Assembly: GCA_019307805.1 (NCBI GenBank)
Contig: JAFDIX010000072.1
Span: forward strand, 1-9,492
Direction: 5' to 3'
From: Deltaproteobacteria bacterium
GTDB taxonomy: Bacteria > Desulfobacterota > DSM-4660 > Desulfatiglandales > HGW-15
Length of the DNA: 9,492 bases
Made by a program: the position numbers and the translations under genes. The notes below the pieces were generated by a model, which was given only the letters and a program-made list of their open reading frames with translations, did no database searches and was not told the origin of the DNA. Of the stretch, positions 1 to 5,625 are shown one piece after another. How positions within the stretch are numbered: position 1 is the stretch's first letter; each line of letters begins with the position of its first letter.

Positions 1-104
1 GATACGGAGGAACTTCCCGTGTCCGCCAGAATAAAAAGAAACAGGATTAATTTCAAGAGAAAATCGGTTTCAATTCAGGTTTTGGCAATGCTGACAGGAA
101 AGAA

Positions 105-131
105 GGGACGGGCCGGATCTTGGCCCGTCCC
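105..131 (-). terminator. Intrinsic terminator closing the minus-strand gene cluster
   Basis: A perfect 10-bp GC-rich stem (GGGACGGGCC at 105-114 pairing with GGCCCGTCCC at 122-131) encloses a 7-nt loop. Read on the minus strand it begins 25 nt after the stop codon of the 97-aa gene and is followed by a pyrimidine-rich run (TTCTTTCC). The T-run is short for a textbook terminator, but the stem is very stable. It is the likely 3' end of the dch-gntR-tct transcript or of a separate small-gene transcript. The remaining 104 bases to its left hold no gene that I can support. Confidence 0.75.
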
Positions 132-156
132 CCTTGAAAAAACCTCTCCTAAAACC

Positions 157-450
157 TTATGTCATCTTGATATAGGGCTTTCGCGAGATGTTTATCGTGT
201 AGGACTCAAATTTTTCAATGAGGGCCCTGCATTCAGGGTCTTTCTCATTGGCGGGCATGACTTCCTGCATCGTGGCCATGTCTGTAAACTCCATTATTTT
301 GATGAAGGCGTTTTCGCCGACAGCCTGCCACACGTTATAGCCCAGGCATCCGTGGGATTCCCACCAGGGTTTCGTCCCCGACATGACGAAACTGAGAAAA
401 TTCTCCTGATTTTCTTTGGCTACTTCAAAGGAAAAAATGACATTGACCAT
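157..450 (-). CDS. Small 97-aa protein, probable dimeric alpha/beta-barrel (ABM/ferredoxin-like) fold
   Basis: I do not recognise a specific family. The pattern suggests a single ferredoxin-like domain as in antibiotic-biosynthesis-monooxygenase (ABM-like) proteins: a first strand (about residues 3-9), a helix around 14-24, a Gly-rich turn into a second strand (GCLGYNVWQ, about 34-42), a third strand with aromatic and acidic residues (FIKIMEF, about 49-55) and a C-terminal helix and strand. There is no signal peptide or membrane segment, so it should be cytoplasmic. Such folds act as small oxygenases, dehydratases, isomerases or dimerisation modules; no catalytic residue can be assigned here. 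The start is well supported by AAAGGAG seven nt before the ATG. It lies 211 bp downstream of tctA and immediately before a strong terminator, so it may be the last gene of the transporter operon or be separately transcribed. The coding call is firm and the fold is an inference. Confidence 0.75.
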   Translation of the reverse strand: MVNVIFSFEVAKENQENFLSFVMSGTKPWWESHGCLGYNVWQAVGENAFIKIMEFTDMATMQEVMPANEKDPECRALIEKFESYTINISRKPYIKMT

Positions 451-661
451 GATAAGGCTCCTTTCTGTTGAAACTTGGAAATAGTATTATAAGTTGCTCC
501 AGGCTTCGGCCATTCCACAACAGGTACAATAAACTTCTATTTTATAGGGTCCTTGGGCATAGGTCTACGATTGTTTTCGTGATTCATCCTGTTAAATTTT
601 ATTACAGATTTTTTAAGGGCCGAAGAAATTGATAGTCCGAGTGCGCAGATATCAATGCTCA
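451..661. other. Gap between tctA and the small gene; weak hairpin and possible -10 box
   Basis: No gene is visible in these 211 bases. After the tctA stop there is a weak inverted repeat, ATTGATA (628-634) with TATCAAT (650-656), with a 15-nt loop. On the minus strand this would form a modest hairpin followed by TTTCTTC, so it could attenuate transcription. A perfect minus-strand TATAAT lies at 486-491, about 35 nt upstream of the small gene's ATG, but I found no convincing -35 box at 16-18 nt. The small gene may therefore have its own weak or activated promoter. Confidence 0.35.
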
Positions 662-2146
662 TTATTCCTTGGAAAATATCAGGACATAGATTTTCCTAAG
701 GATGATCAGGGCGGTTGCCATGAGGAACAGTGCAGAGATGGGCTTGGTCACAAAGATGGTCCATGATCCGCTGGATGCCACCAGCGACTGTCGCATGCTT
801 TCCTCTGCAATGGGCCCGAGAATGAGCCCCATGAGAATAGGGGGGAGTGGGAACTGAAACTTGGTGAGAAAGTATCCGAGGACTCCGAAGATGAGGGCCA
901 ATCCCACGTCAAAGAGGGAGGAGTTGACAGCATAGGCCCCAATAAAGGAAATCACCAGGATGCTGGGAACCAGGACCTCTTCCCGCACCTTGAGGATGGC
1001 TGCAAAGAGATATGTCCCGAAGTACCCGTAGGCCAGGATGAGGAAATAGGTGAGGAGCATCGTGGCGAATATGGCGTAGACAAAAGGGCCGGCCTCCACA
1101 AAGAGCATGGGCCCTGGAATAAGGCCGTGGACCAGAAAGGCCCCCAGCATAATGGCGGTGATAGGGTCCCCCGGTATCCCCAAAGTCAGCAACGGGATCA
1201 GGGCCCCGCCCGTTGTGGAATTGTTGGAGGACTCCGAGGCGACGACCCCCTCCATATGCCCGGTCCCGAATTTTTCCGGAGTTTTGGAGGCCCGCTTGGC
1301 CATGGAATAGGCCACAAAGGCGGATATGGCCGCCCCGATTCCGGGGATGGCGCCGACACCGGTACCAATGAGTGAAGACCTGATCAGGGTCGCCTTATAT
1401 TTTTTCATCTCCTTAAACATCTCCCACAATCCGGCCCTGCGCTCCATTCCGTCCAGTTGGACCGCCTTGGCCCCCTTTTCCGTGAGTAGGAGGGCCTGGG
1501 AGATGGCAAACAGCCCCACCACAACGGGCAGCAGGGGCATGCCCCGGGAAAGCTCCAGGATGCCGAATGTGAACCGGTCCACGGTCCCCATCTTGTCCTG
1601 GCCGATACAGGCCAGAAAAAGACCGAAGGTCCCCATGAGCAGGCCCTTTAAAAAGGATTGTTTGCTGCCGGAGGTGATCACCATGATGATACCGAACAAA
1701 GCGATGGCGCAATACTCCGTGAAGCTGAACTTGAGTGCGATTCTGGCTATCAATGGGGCACAGAAGGTGAGAATGATGACGCTGAAGACCCCGCCGATGA
1801 AAGAGGCCACTACTGCCGCGGTCAGGGCCCTGTGGGCCTCCCCTTTACGCGCCATGGGGTAACCGTCCAGGATGGTGCAGATCGCCGCCGGGGTGCCCGG
1901 TGTGTTGATCAAAATGGCGCTGACCGCGCCGCCGTAAAAGGCCCCGCAATAGACAGCGACCAGCATGCAGATCCCATGGACCGGTTCCATGCCGAAGGTC
2001 AGGGGCAGGAGGACCGTGACCCCCACAACGGCGCCGACCCCTGGAAGTACCCCAATCACGATGCCCAGGGGGACGCTGAACAGGAGGACCAGGATGAGCT
2101 TGATATTGAGTACGGCCTCCCAGCCTGCAGCAAAGTCTGCGAACAT
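662..2146 (-). CDS. tctA: Tripartite tricarboxylate transporter, large permease subunit TctA
   Basis: This is the large integral-membrane subunit of a TTT-family secondary transporter, which takes up a carboxylate delivered by the periplasmic binding protein TctC. The 494-aa length fits the family (about 500). Family hallmarks are visible: a first PG motif (GVLPGVGAVVG, residues 32-42), YGGAVSAILINTPGTPAA (71-88), a second PG motif (GAIPGIGAAISAF, about 265-277), EGVVASESSNN (299-309) and ALIPLLTLGIPG (about 315-326), set among many hydrophobic helices. I chose the ATG at 2146 because AGGAGG lies eight nt upstream on the minus strand. An in-frame upstream TTG at 2227 would overlap tctB and add a non-family N-terminus. 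It begins 16 nt after the tctB stop, so the two are probably co-transcribed. The substrate is not readable from sequence; the dch/had/oah context suggests an aromatic or alicyclic acid. Confidence 0.95.
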   Translation of the reverse strand: MFADFAAGWEAVLNIKLILVLLFSVPLGIVIGVLPGVGAVVGVTVLLPLTFGMEPVHGICMLVAVYCGAFYGGAVSAILINTPGTPAAICTILDGYPMARKGEAHRALTAAVVASFIGGVFSVIILTFCAPLIARIALKFSFTEYCAIALFGIIMVITSGSKQSFLKGLLMGTFGLFLACIGQDKMGTVDRFTFGILELSRGMPLLPVVVGLFAISQALLLTEKGAKAVQLDGMERRAGLWEMFKEMKKYKATLIRSSLIGTGVGAIPGIGAAISAFVAYSMAKRASKTPEKFGTGHMEGVVASESSNNSTTGGALIPLLTLGIPGDPITAIMLGAFLVHGLIPGPMLFVEAGPFVYAIFATMLLTYFLILAYGYFGTYLFAAILKVREEVLVPSILVISFIGAYAVNSSLFDVGLALIFGVLGYFLTKFQFPLPPILMGLILGPIAEESMRQSLVASSGSWTIFVTKPISALFLMATALIILRKIYVLIFSKE

Positions 2147-2162
2147 GCTCTGATCCTCCTTA

Positions 2163-2657
2163 TTAGAACAGGCTCCCGGAAGGGAGATAGATGTTGAGTA
2201 CGGACCCGAAGAGATAATAGGTGGCAAAGGTGATGGCCGGGGGAACCAGGACGAGTGTCCAGACCCTGCGCACCCCCAGCAGGAAAAAGGAGATCACCAT
2301 GAAGGCGATGGTGGCAACGATATACCCCAGCAACGTGGCCAGATAGACATAGATGAGAAAGGCGCAAAACATGATGACGGGTCTCATCTGCAGGAGGGCC
2401 TTGAGCCCGGCTGCGCCTGCCGGGGACTTCGCCTTCTTTGCCCGTGAAAAGACAATCAGGAATATTGCCTCGATACCGAGGGCCGCCAGAAGGAGGCGGG
2501 GGAGAAAGGTGGGACCCATGTCGTAGGGCACCTTTTCCAGCTCATAGCCGCCGAAGTGGTAGGTGAGCACATAGAAGAGGAGGGCACAGAGCAGCAGGAG
2601 AATTCCCGCCAAAAGGTCACGCTGTTTCATGGACAGGGTACTTGCCTTTTCGGTCAT
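2163..2657 (-). CDS. tctB: Tripartite tricarboxylate transporter, small membrane subunit TctB
   Basis: This is the small, poorly conserved membrane subunit of the TTT transporter (TctB/DUF1468 type), needed with TctA for transport. At 164 aa it is of normal size. The layout is typical: a short charged N-terminus, a first helix (LLAGILLLLCALLFYVLTY), a loop with the common GPTFLPRLL motif that leads into a second helix, a basic linker (RAKKAKS), then two further hydrophobic segments near the C-terminus. Tandem ATGs lie at 2660 and 2657; GGGAGG precedes them and its spacing favours 2657 (six nt rather than three). An ATG at 2678 is less likely. It lies 171 bp downstream of tctC across a hairpin and 16 bp upstream of tctA. 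The identification leans partly on its position between tctC and tctA. Confidence 0.9.
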   Translation of the reverse strand: MTEKASTLSMKQRDLLAGILLLLCALLFYVLTYHFGGYELEKVPYDMGPTFLPRLLLAALGIEAIFLIVFSRAKKAKSPAGAAGLKALLQMRPVIMFCAFLIYVYLATLLGYIVATIAFMVISFFLLGVRRVWTLVLVPPAITFATYYLFGSVLNIYLPSGSLF

Positions 2658-2727
2658 CATTCGCCTCCCGGGCCTCATGCAAGCCGTTTACATACGCCAA
2701 GATCTTAAATTTTGGCAGACTTTGTTT

Positions 2728-2755
2728 ATCCAGTATCAAGCATCCAGCAACCAGC
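2728..2755. repeat. Degenerate heptanucleotide tandem repeat (ATCCAGC)
   Basis: Four head-to-tail 7-nt units can be read on the plus strand: ATCCAGT, ATCAAGC, ATCCAGC and AACCAGC, each one change or fewer from ATCCAGC. The following ATCTCTC may be a decayed fifth unit. The array sits entirely in the non-coding spacer between tctC and tctB. Such short intergenic arrays arise by slippage or as remnants of dispersed repeat families; which applies here cannot be told from one copy. Confidence 0.55.
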
Positions 2756-2773
2756 ATCTCTCGGCTATGAGCA

Positions 2774-2812
2774 ATCCCGGCAGCGGCCCCGGAGGAGGGG
2801 TGCTGCCGGGAT
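2774..2812 (-). terminator. Strong hairpin after tctC, likely mRNA stabiliser or partial terminator
   Basis: A perfect 11-bp stem (ATCCCGGCAGC at 2774-2784 with GCTGCCGGGAT at 2802-2812) encloses a 17-nt loop that contains a further CCCC/GGGG pairing (2787-2790 with 2797-2800). It begins 16 nt after the tctC stop on the minus strand. No T-run follows on that strand, so a complete rho-independent terminator is unlikely. A 3'-end stabiliser or attenuator giving more TctC than TctB/TctA is more plausible. Confidence 0.6.
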
Positions 2813-2828
2813 ACTTATCCGAGTATTC

Positions 2829-3803
2829 TTACTTCCCGCTTTTGGCCTTGTATGCCTTGAAGTATTTGATATCCGTCTTGATCTTGGCCTCAAAGGCCGT
2901 GCTGTCCAGATAGGCCGCAGGCAGCTTTGCCTTGAGCATGGCATCCTTATATGCCTGGCCCTGTGCCGCCTTTCCAAAGCCTGCTTTCAGTGCCTTCAGG
3001 GCACCCGGATCAATGCCCTTCGGTGCAAAGATACCGGACCAGACCTGGGGATAGGTCTTGACCCCGTCTTCCACCACGGTCGGAACTTCAGGTATCAGTT
3101 TCATGCGCTCGTCGGCAAAGACTCCGAGGATGTTCACCTTTCCTCCCTTTTGCAGTCCCATGGCAGGTGCAGCCACCGCCAGTGCAATATCCACATGTCC
3201 GCCGACACAGGCGGTAATGCCCGGCCGCAATCCCTTAAAGGGAATGCCCTTCATCTTGATTCCGGAGGCATCCTCCAGGGCCTTGAGCATCATATAGGGG
3301 ACGGTGCCGAGGCCGGGGTGGGCGAATGTTACCTCGCCCGGATGCGCCTTGGCATAGGCGATGAACTCCTTGGTGGTCTTGTAGGGGGTGTGTGCGCCGG
3401 CTATGATGACGATGGGGAGATAGGTGTACTGGCAAATGGGCTGGAGGTCCTCCGTGCTGTAGGGAAGTTTTGCTGAAAAAATGGGCTGTGTGAGGGACGG
3501 GCCGATGGGGAGTGCCCCGATCTCATAACCGTCCTTTTTGGCCCGTGCCACCGTGGCTGCACCAATGGTCCCCCTGCCACCGGTTACGTTGGAGACCTTT
3601 ACCGGGACACCCAGTGCCTTGGAGGCAGCGTCGGCAAGGATCCGTGCGGCAACATCACCTCCGGATCCTGCGGGAAAGGGATAGATCATGCGGATGGGTT
3701 TGCTCGGATAATCACCGGCGCAAAGGAAACCACTGCCGGCAAAAACAAACACCAGGGTCAGAACCATTATCAAAAAAATCTTCTTTTTCGTCCCGATTTT
3801 CAT
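2829..3803 (-). CDS. tctC: Periplasmic substrate-binding protein of a tripartite tricarboxylate transporter (TctC/Bug family)
   Basis: This is the extracytoplasmic solute receptor that captures the substrate and delivers it to TctA/TctB. At 324 aa it has the family's usual length. The N-terminus is a clear Sec signal peptide: basic KIGTKKK, a hydrophobic core to about residue 25, and a small-residue cleavage region near CAGDYP. The Cys there is not in a good lipobox, so a soluble periplasmic form is more likely. Mature-protein hallmarks follow: YPSKPIRMIYPFPAGSGGD with a downstream AAR (the Bug ligand loop), NVTGGRGTIGA, FAHPGLGT, FKGLRPGITACVGGHVDIA and a C-terminal helical end. AAAGGAG lies seven nt before the ATG. 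It follows the GntR gene by 89 bp and precedes tctB. Bug proteins bind diverse carboxylates, including aromatic ones, so the neighbouring benzoyl-CoA genes make an aromatic or alicyclic ligand a reasonable inference. Confidence 0.95.
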   Translation of the reverse strand: MKIGTKKKIFLIMVLTLVFVFAGSGFLCAGDYPSKPIRMIYPFPAGSGGDVAARILADAASKALGVPVKVSNVTGGRGTIGAATVARAKKDGYEIGALPIGPSLTQPIFSAKLPYSTEDLQPICQYTYLPIVIIAGAHTPYKTTKEFIAYAKAHPGEVTFAHPGLGTVPYMMLKALEDASGIKMKGIPFKGLRPGITACVGGHVDIALAVAAPAMGLQKGGKVNILGVFADERMKLIPEVPTVVEDGVKTYPQVWSGIFAPKGIDPGALKALKAGFGKAAQGQAYKDAMLKAKLPAAYLDSTAFEAKIKTDIKYFKAYKAKSGK

Positions 3804-3892
3804 GTTGTGCTCCTTTCATGGCAAAAAGTTAAAGATTTATTACAAAATACTGTCATTTCCGGAGCTGAAACCATAAACCTTTGCAGCTCCGA
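3804..3892. promoter_or_regulatory. gntR-tctC spacer: hairpin and weak promoter candidate
   Basis: On the minus strand, just after the gntR stop, GGAGCTG and CAGCTCC (3861-3867 and 3884-3890) form a 7-bp stem that can extend by an AAA/TTT pairing; no T-run follows. Further downstream, ATGACA, a 17-nt spacer and TTTAAC resemble a weak sigma70 promoter that could give tctC extra transcription. Both are tentative, and simple read-through from the dch promoter would also suffice. Confidence 0.3.
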
Positions 3893-4561
3893 TTAATGGG
3901 CGCGCTCTTTTGGCAATCGCTTCTCAGCCGCCTTCAATTGCGGTACAGTGTCTTCAATATGGGACCGCATTTTTTGTATGGTTCCCTGTATATCTCCCTT
4001 CCTGATAAGTCCATAGAGTTCCGAGTGGGAGGTGGTATCATGGAATGCGCGGTCTGCCGGCTGAACCTTCAGAACCAAGTCCTCTACGAAGTCCGAAAGA
4101 ATATTAACGAGAATAACATAAATTGGGTTGTGAGAACATCTGGCCAGGATCCGGTGAAAGTTTATGTTGGCCGCAACATAATCGTCGCCCAGGTTAAGGG
4201 GCAGCGCGTCAATGGCTTCTGCAAGCATCTGAATGTCTTCCTTTGTCGCCCTTTCCGCAGCCAGGCCGGCCACAATGGGTTCCATCTCCAAGCGCACCTC
4301 CGCGATATCAGCGACGGTCCCTTTTCCCAAGATGAAAAAATCTTTCACGATCTGTGAGACCGCATCATGTTTCATGGATTGAACAAAGGCCCCACCTTTG
4401 GGGCCTCGCTTGATCTCGATCAGTCCTTCTCTTTCCAGATTGCGGATGGCCTCCCGCACAATGACCCGACTGACTCCAAAAATTTCCACGAGTTTGTATT
4501 CCGAGGGAATGCGTTCCCCGAGCTTGTAATCACCCTCAAAAATGGAGCTCTTGACCTTCAT
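3893..4561 (-). CDS. GntR-family transcriptional regulator, FCD (FadR-type) subfamily
   Basis: This 222-aa protein has an N-terminal winged helix-turn-helix (about residues 10-61: ERIPSEYKLVEIFGVSR, then VREAIRNLEREGLI and the wing RGPKGGAFV) and an all-helical FCD effector domain (about 68-205). The FCD metal site can be traced: N132-x3-H136, H179 and H201, with Asn where many homologues have Asp. FCD regulators usually sense a carboxylic acid or acyl-CoA and repress nearby genes, so it probably controls dch and/or the tct transporter. The first helix of the DNA-binding domain looks about ten residues short: the ATG falls where most relatives are already inside the helix before the G-x-L-x-G turn. 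No ATG, GTG, TTG or CTG lies in frame upstream before a stop. The ATG is 10 nt after the dch stop and lacks a good SD, which suggests translational coupling. Confidence 0.92.
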   Translation of the reverse strand: MKVKSSIFEGDYKLGERIPSEYKLVEIFGVSRVIVREAIRNLEREGLIEIKRGPKGGAFVQSMKHDAVSQIVKDFFILGKGTVADIAEVRLEMEPIVAGLAAERATKEDIQMLAEAIDALPLNLGDDYVAANINFHRILARCSHNPIYVILVNILSDFVEDLVLKVQPADRAFHDTTSHSELYGLIRKGDIQGTIQKMRSHIEDTVPQLKAAEKRLPKERAH

Positions 4562-4571
4562 AAAGGAATTG

Positions 4572-5339
4572 CTACTCGTTCTTCCAGGTGGGTTTTCTTT
4601 TTTCCAGAAAGGCGTTCAACCCCTCATGGGCATCATGGGTCTCCATGAGCTCCTTGAGGTAGATGTCCTCGATGGCCTGAAGGGATGGCTCCAGATCATC
4701 CATGAGACCGACCGTGATGGCCTTTTTGGTGAGCCTCAACACTTCGGCGCTGAGCTTCAGGTAGGGCCTTAGAAATTCCCGGGTCTCCTTTTCCAGGTCT
4801 TCTTCCTTTACCACTCGGTTCACCAAACCCATTTGAAGGGCCTCTTCAGCACCAATGATTCTCCCGGAAAGGACCAGGTCCGAAGCCGCCTTGCGTCCGA
4901 TGATGCGGGGCATGACCTGGGCGGCAATGGGCGGGAATACCCCCACCTGGATTTCGGGTTGGCCCAGTTTGGCACTTTCCGATGCAATCACCACGTCACA
5001 AAAAATTGCGAGTTCACACCCGCCACCCAGACAGGAGCCGTATACGGAGGCAGCGGTGGGGATGCCGAGTTTGTCCATATATCTGAATATGTTATGGAAG
5101 GTTTCGATCATCTTGGGTGCCAGGCCCCCCATGTGTTCACCCACATCCACACCGGCGGAGAAACATTTCCCCCGGGCACGAAAGAGGACCACCTTGAGGT
5201 CCTTCATCCCCTGCCACTCCTTCAGGGTGCTGTTGATTTCTTCCATCATGGCGATATTGAGGATATTGACAGGGGGCCTGTTCAGGGTGATGGTCCCCAG
5301 ACCGTCCTTGAGTTCTACTTGGATATGTTCATAACTCAT
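4572..5339 (-). CDS. dch: Cyclohexa-1,5-diene-1-carbonyl-CoA hydratase (enoyl-CoA hydratase family)
   Basis: A crotonase-fold enzyme of 255 aa, the usual hydratase length. Visible features are the first oxyanion-hole segment GKCFSAGVD (57-65), the second GSCLGGGCELA (101-111) and the two general acid/base glutamates of classical hydratases, E109 and E129 (in LGQPEIQVGVFP). The specific role is inferred from the had and oah neighbours: it would add water to the cyclic dienoyl-CoA made by benzoyl-CoA reductase, giving 6-hydroxycyclohex-1-ene-1-carbonyl-CoA (Dch in Thauera, BamR in Geobacter). The start is fixed by AGGAG seven nt before the ATG. It is separated from oah by 286 bp containing a terminator and a strong promoter, so it heads the regulator/transporter transcript rather than ending the had-oah one. 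A general enoyl-CoA hydratase of the lower pathway is the main alternative. Confidence 0.83.
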   Translation of the reverse strand: MSYEHIQVELKDGLGTITLNRPPVNILNIAMMEEINSTLKEWQGMKDLKVVLFRARGKCFSAGVDVGEHMGGLAPKMIETFHNIFRYMDKLGIPTAASVYGSCLGGGCELAIFCDVVIASESAKLGQPEIQVGVFPPIAAQVMPRIIGRKAASDLVLSGRIIGAEEALQMGLVNRVVKEEDLEKETREFLRPYLKLSAEVLRLTKKAITVGLMDDLEPSLQAIEDIYLKELMETHDAHEGLNAFLEKRKPTWKNE

Positions 5340-5523
5340 GGTAATGCTCCTTTCCCTTGGGTCGTAGTTTTATTTGCATCCGCAAGCACGGTTTTGACGG
5401 CCGTAACACGGTTCACCCGTAGTGCTCCATGGAACGGCGGGATGGGGGAACGGGGGTTGGCCGTTCATCGCTCCTCGTGTTCGGTATCCATTTCCGTTTT
5501 CCTGATTGCCGCCTAACAAGCGA
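5340..5523 (-). other. Long 5' leader of dch with two short overlapping reading frames
   Basis: From the predicted start site near 5517 to the dch ATG there is a leader of about 178 nt. It contains MDTEHEER (8 codons plus stop, 5465-5491), whose stop overlaps, as ATGA, the start of a 32-codon frame (5370-5468) preceded by GAGGAG. The second frame ends CYGRQNRACGCK, with three Cys in eleven residues. The frames could be leader peptides or chance; the SD spacing for the second (two nt) is poor. I saw no recognisable riboswitch. Confidence 0.25.
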
Positions 5524-5552
5524 TCTATACAATTCAAGTGCATACTTGTCAA
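5524..5552 (-). promoter_or_regulatory. Sigma70-like promoter for the dch-gntR-tct transcript
   Basis: On the minus strand a perfect TTGACA (5547-5552) is followed by exactly 17 nt and then TATAGA (5524-5529), predicting a start near 5517. It lies seven nt beyond the T-run of the oah terminator, so one transcript ends and the next begins within about 40 bp. This arrangement argues that dch and the genes after it are expressed separately from SDR-had-oah. Confidence 0.7.
5535..5548. promoter_or_regulatory. Candidate GntR operator inside the dch promoter spacer
   Basis: A perfect inverted repeat with arms CAAGT and ACTTG and a 4-nt centre lies between the -35 and -10 boxes. Its GT-N4-AC core resembles the short palindromes bound by FCD-type GntR regulators, and such a regulator is encoded as the second gene of the transcript. 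Binding here would block RNA polymerase, so autorepression is a natural model. The assignment is inferred from position and motif type. Confidence 0.5.
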
Positions 5553-5558
5553 ACAGAC

Positions 5559-5594
5559 AAAAAGGGCAGACAGGCTGTCGAAAGCCTGCCTGCC
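5559..5594 (-). terminator. Intrinsic terminator downstream of oah
   Basis: A 12-bp stem with one mismatch (5565-5576 pairing with 5583-5594) and a 6-nt loop is followed on the minus strand by C and TTTTT, then GTCTGTTTG. It begins 31 nt after the oah stop codon. The stem plus T-run is a standard rho-independent terminator and marks the end of the SDR-had-oah transcript, though read-through into dch cannot be excluded. Confidence 0.8.
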
Positions 5595-5625
5595 ACAGGT
5601 TGCATTTATTGATGATTGTGGTGGG

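Larger units (their letters stand above)
2658..2828. other. tctC-tctB intergenic spacer with hairpin and heptamer repeats
   Basis: This is a non-coding spacer inside the transporter operon. It carries a strong GC-rich hairpin next to the tctC stop and, further along the minus strand, a short run of degenerate 7-nt repeats; both are listed separately. No promoter is convincing. The spacer probably lets tctC mRNA accumulate above tctB and tctA mRNA, as expected for a binding protein needed in excess over its permease; this is inference. Confidence 0.5.

Noticed and set aside
19..471. 150-codon plus-strand frame with GTG start and GGAGG upstream
   Set aside because: It lies fully antisense to the well-supported 97-aa minus-strand gene and runs through its terminator. 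Its protein has no recognisable domain, so it is best explained as a shadow frame.
451..661. Possible sigma54 promoter before the 97-aa gene (GG-N10-GC near 500-515)
   Set aside because: The GG and GC dinucleotides are spaced correctly, but the -12 element lacks the TTGC core, so the match is no better than chance.
2712..3476. 254-codon plus-strand frame opposite tctC
   Set aside because: It is antisense to an unmistakable TctC gene. The product is rich in Gly, His, Cys and Arg with no domain pattern, as expected of a reverse-strand shadow.
2829..3803. TctC as a lipoprotein (Cys at residue 28 near the signal peptide end)
   Set aside because: The residues before the Cys (G-F-L) do not fit a lipobox, which needs a small residue directly before Cys, and the following AGDYP fits signal peptidase I cleavage.
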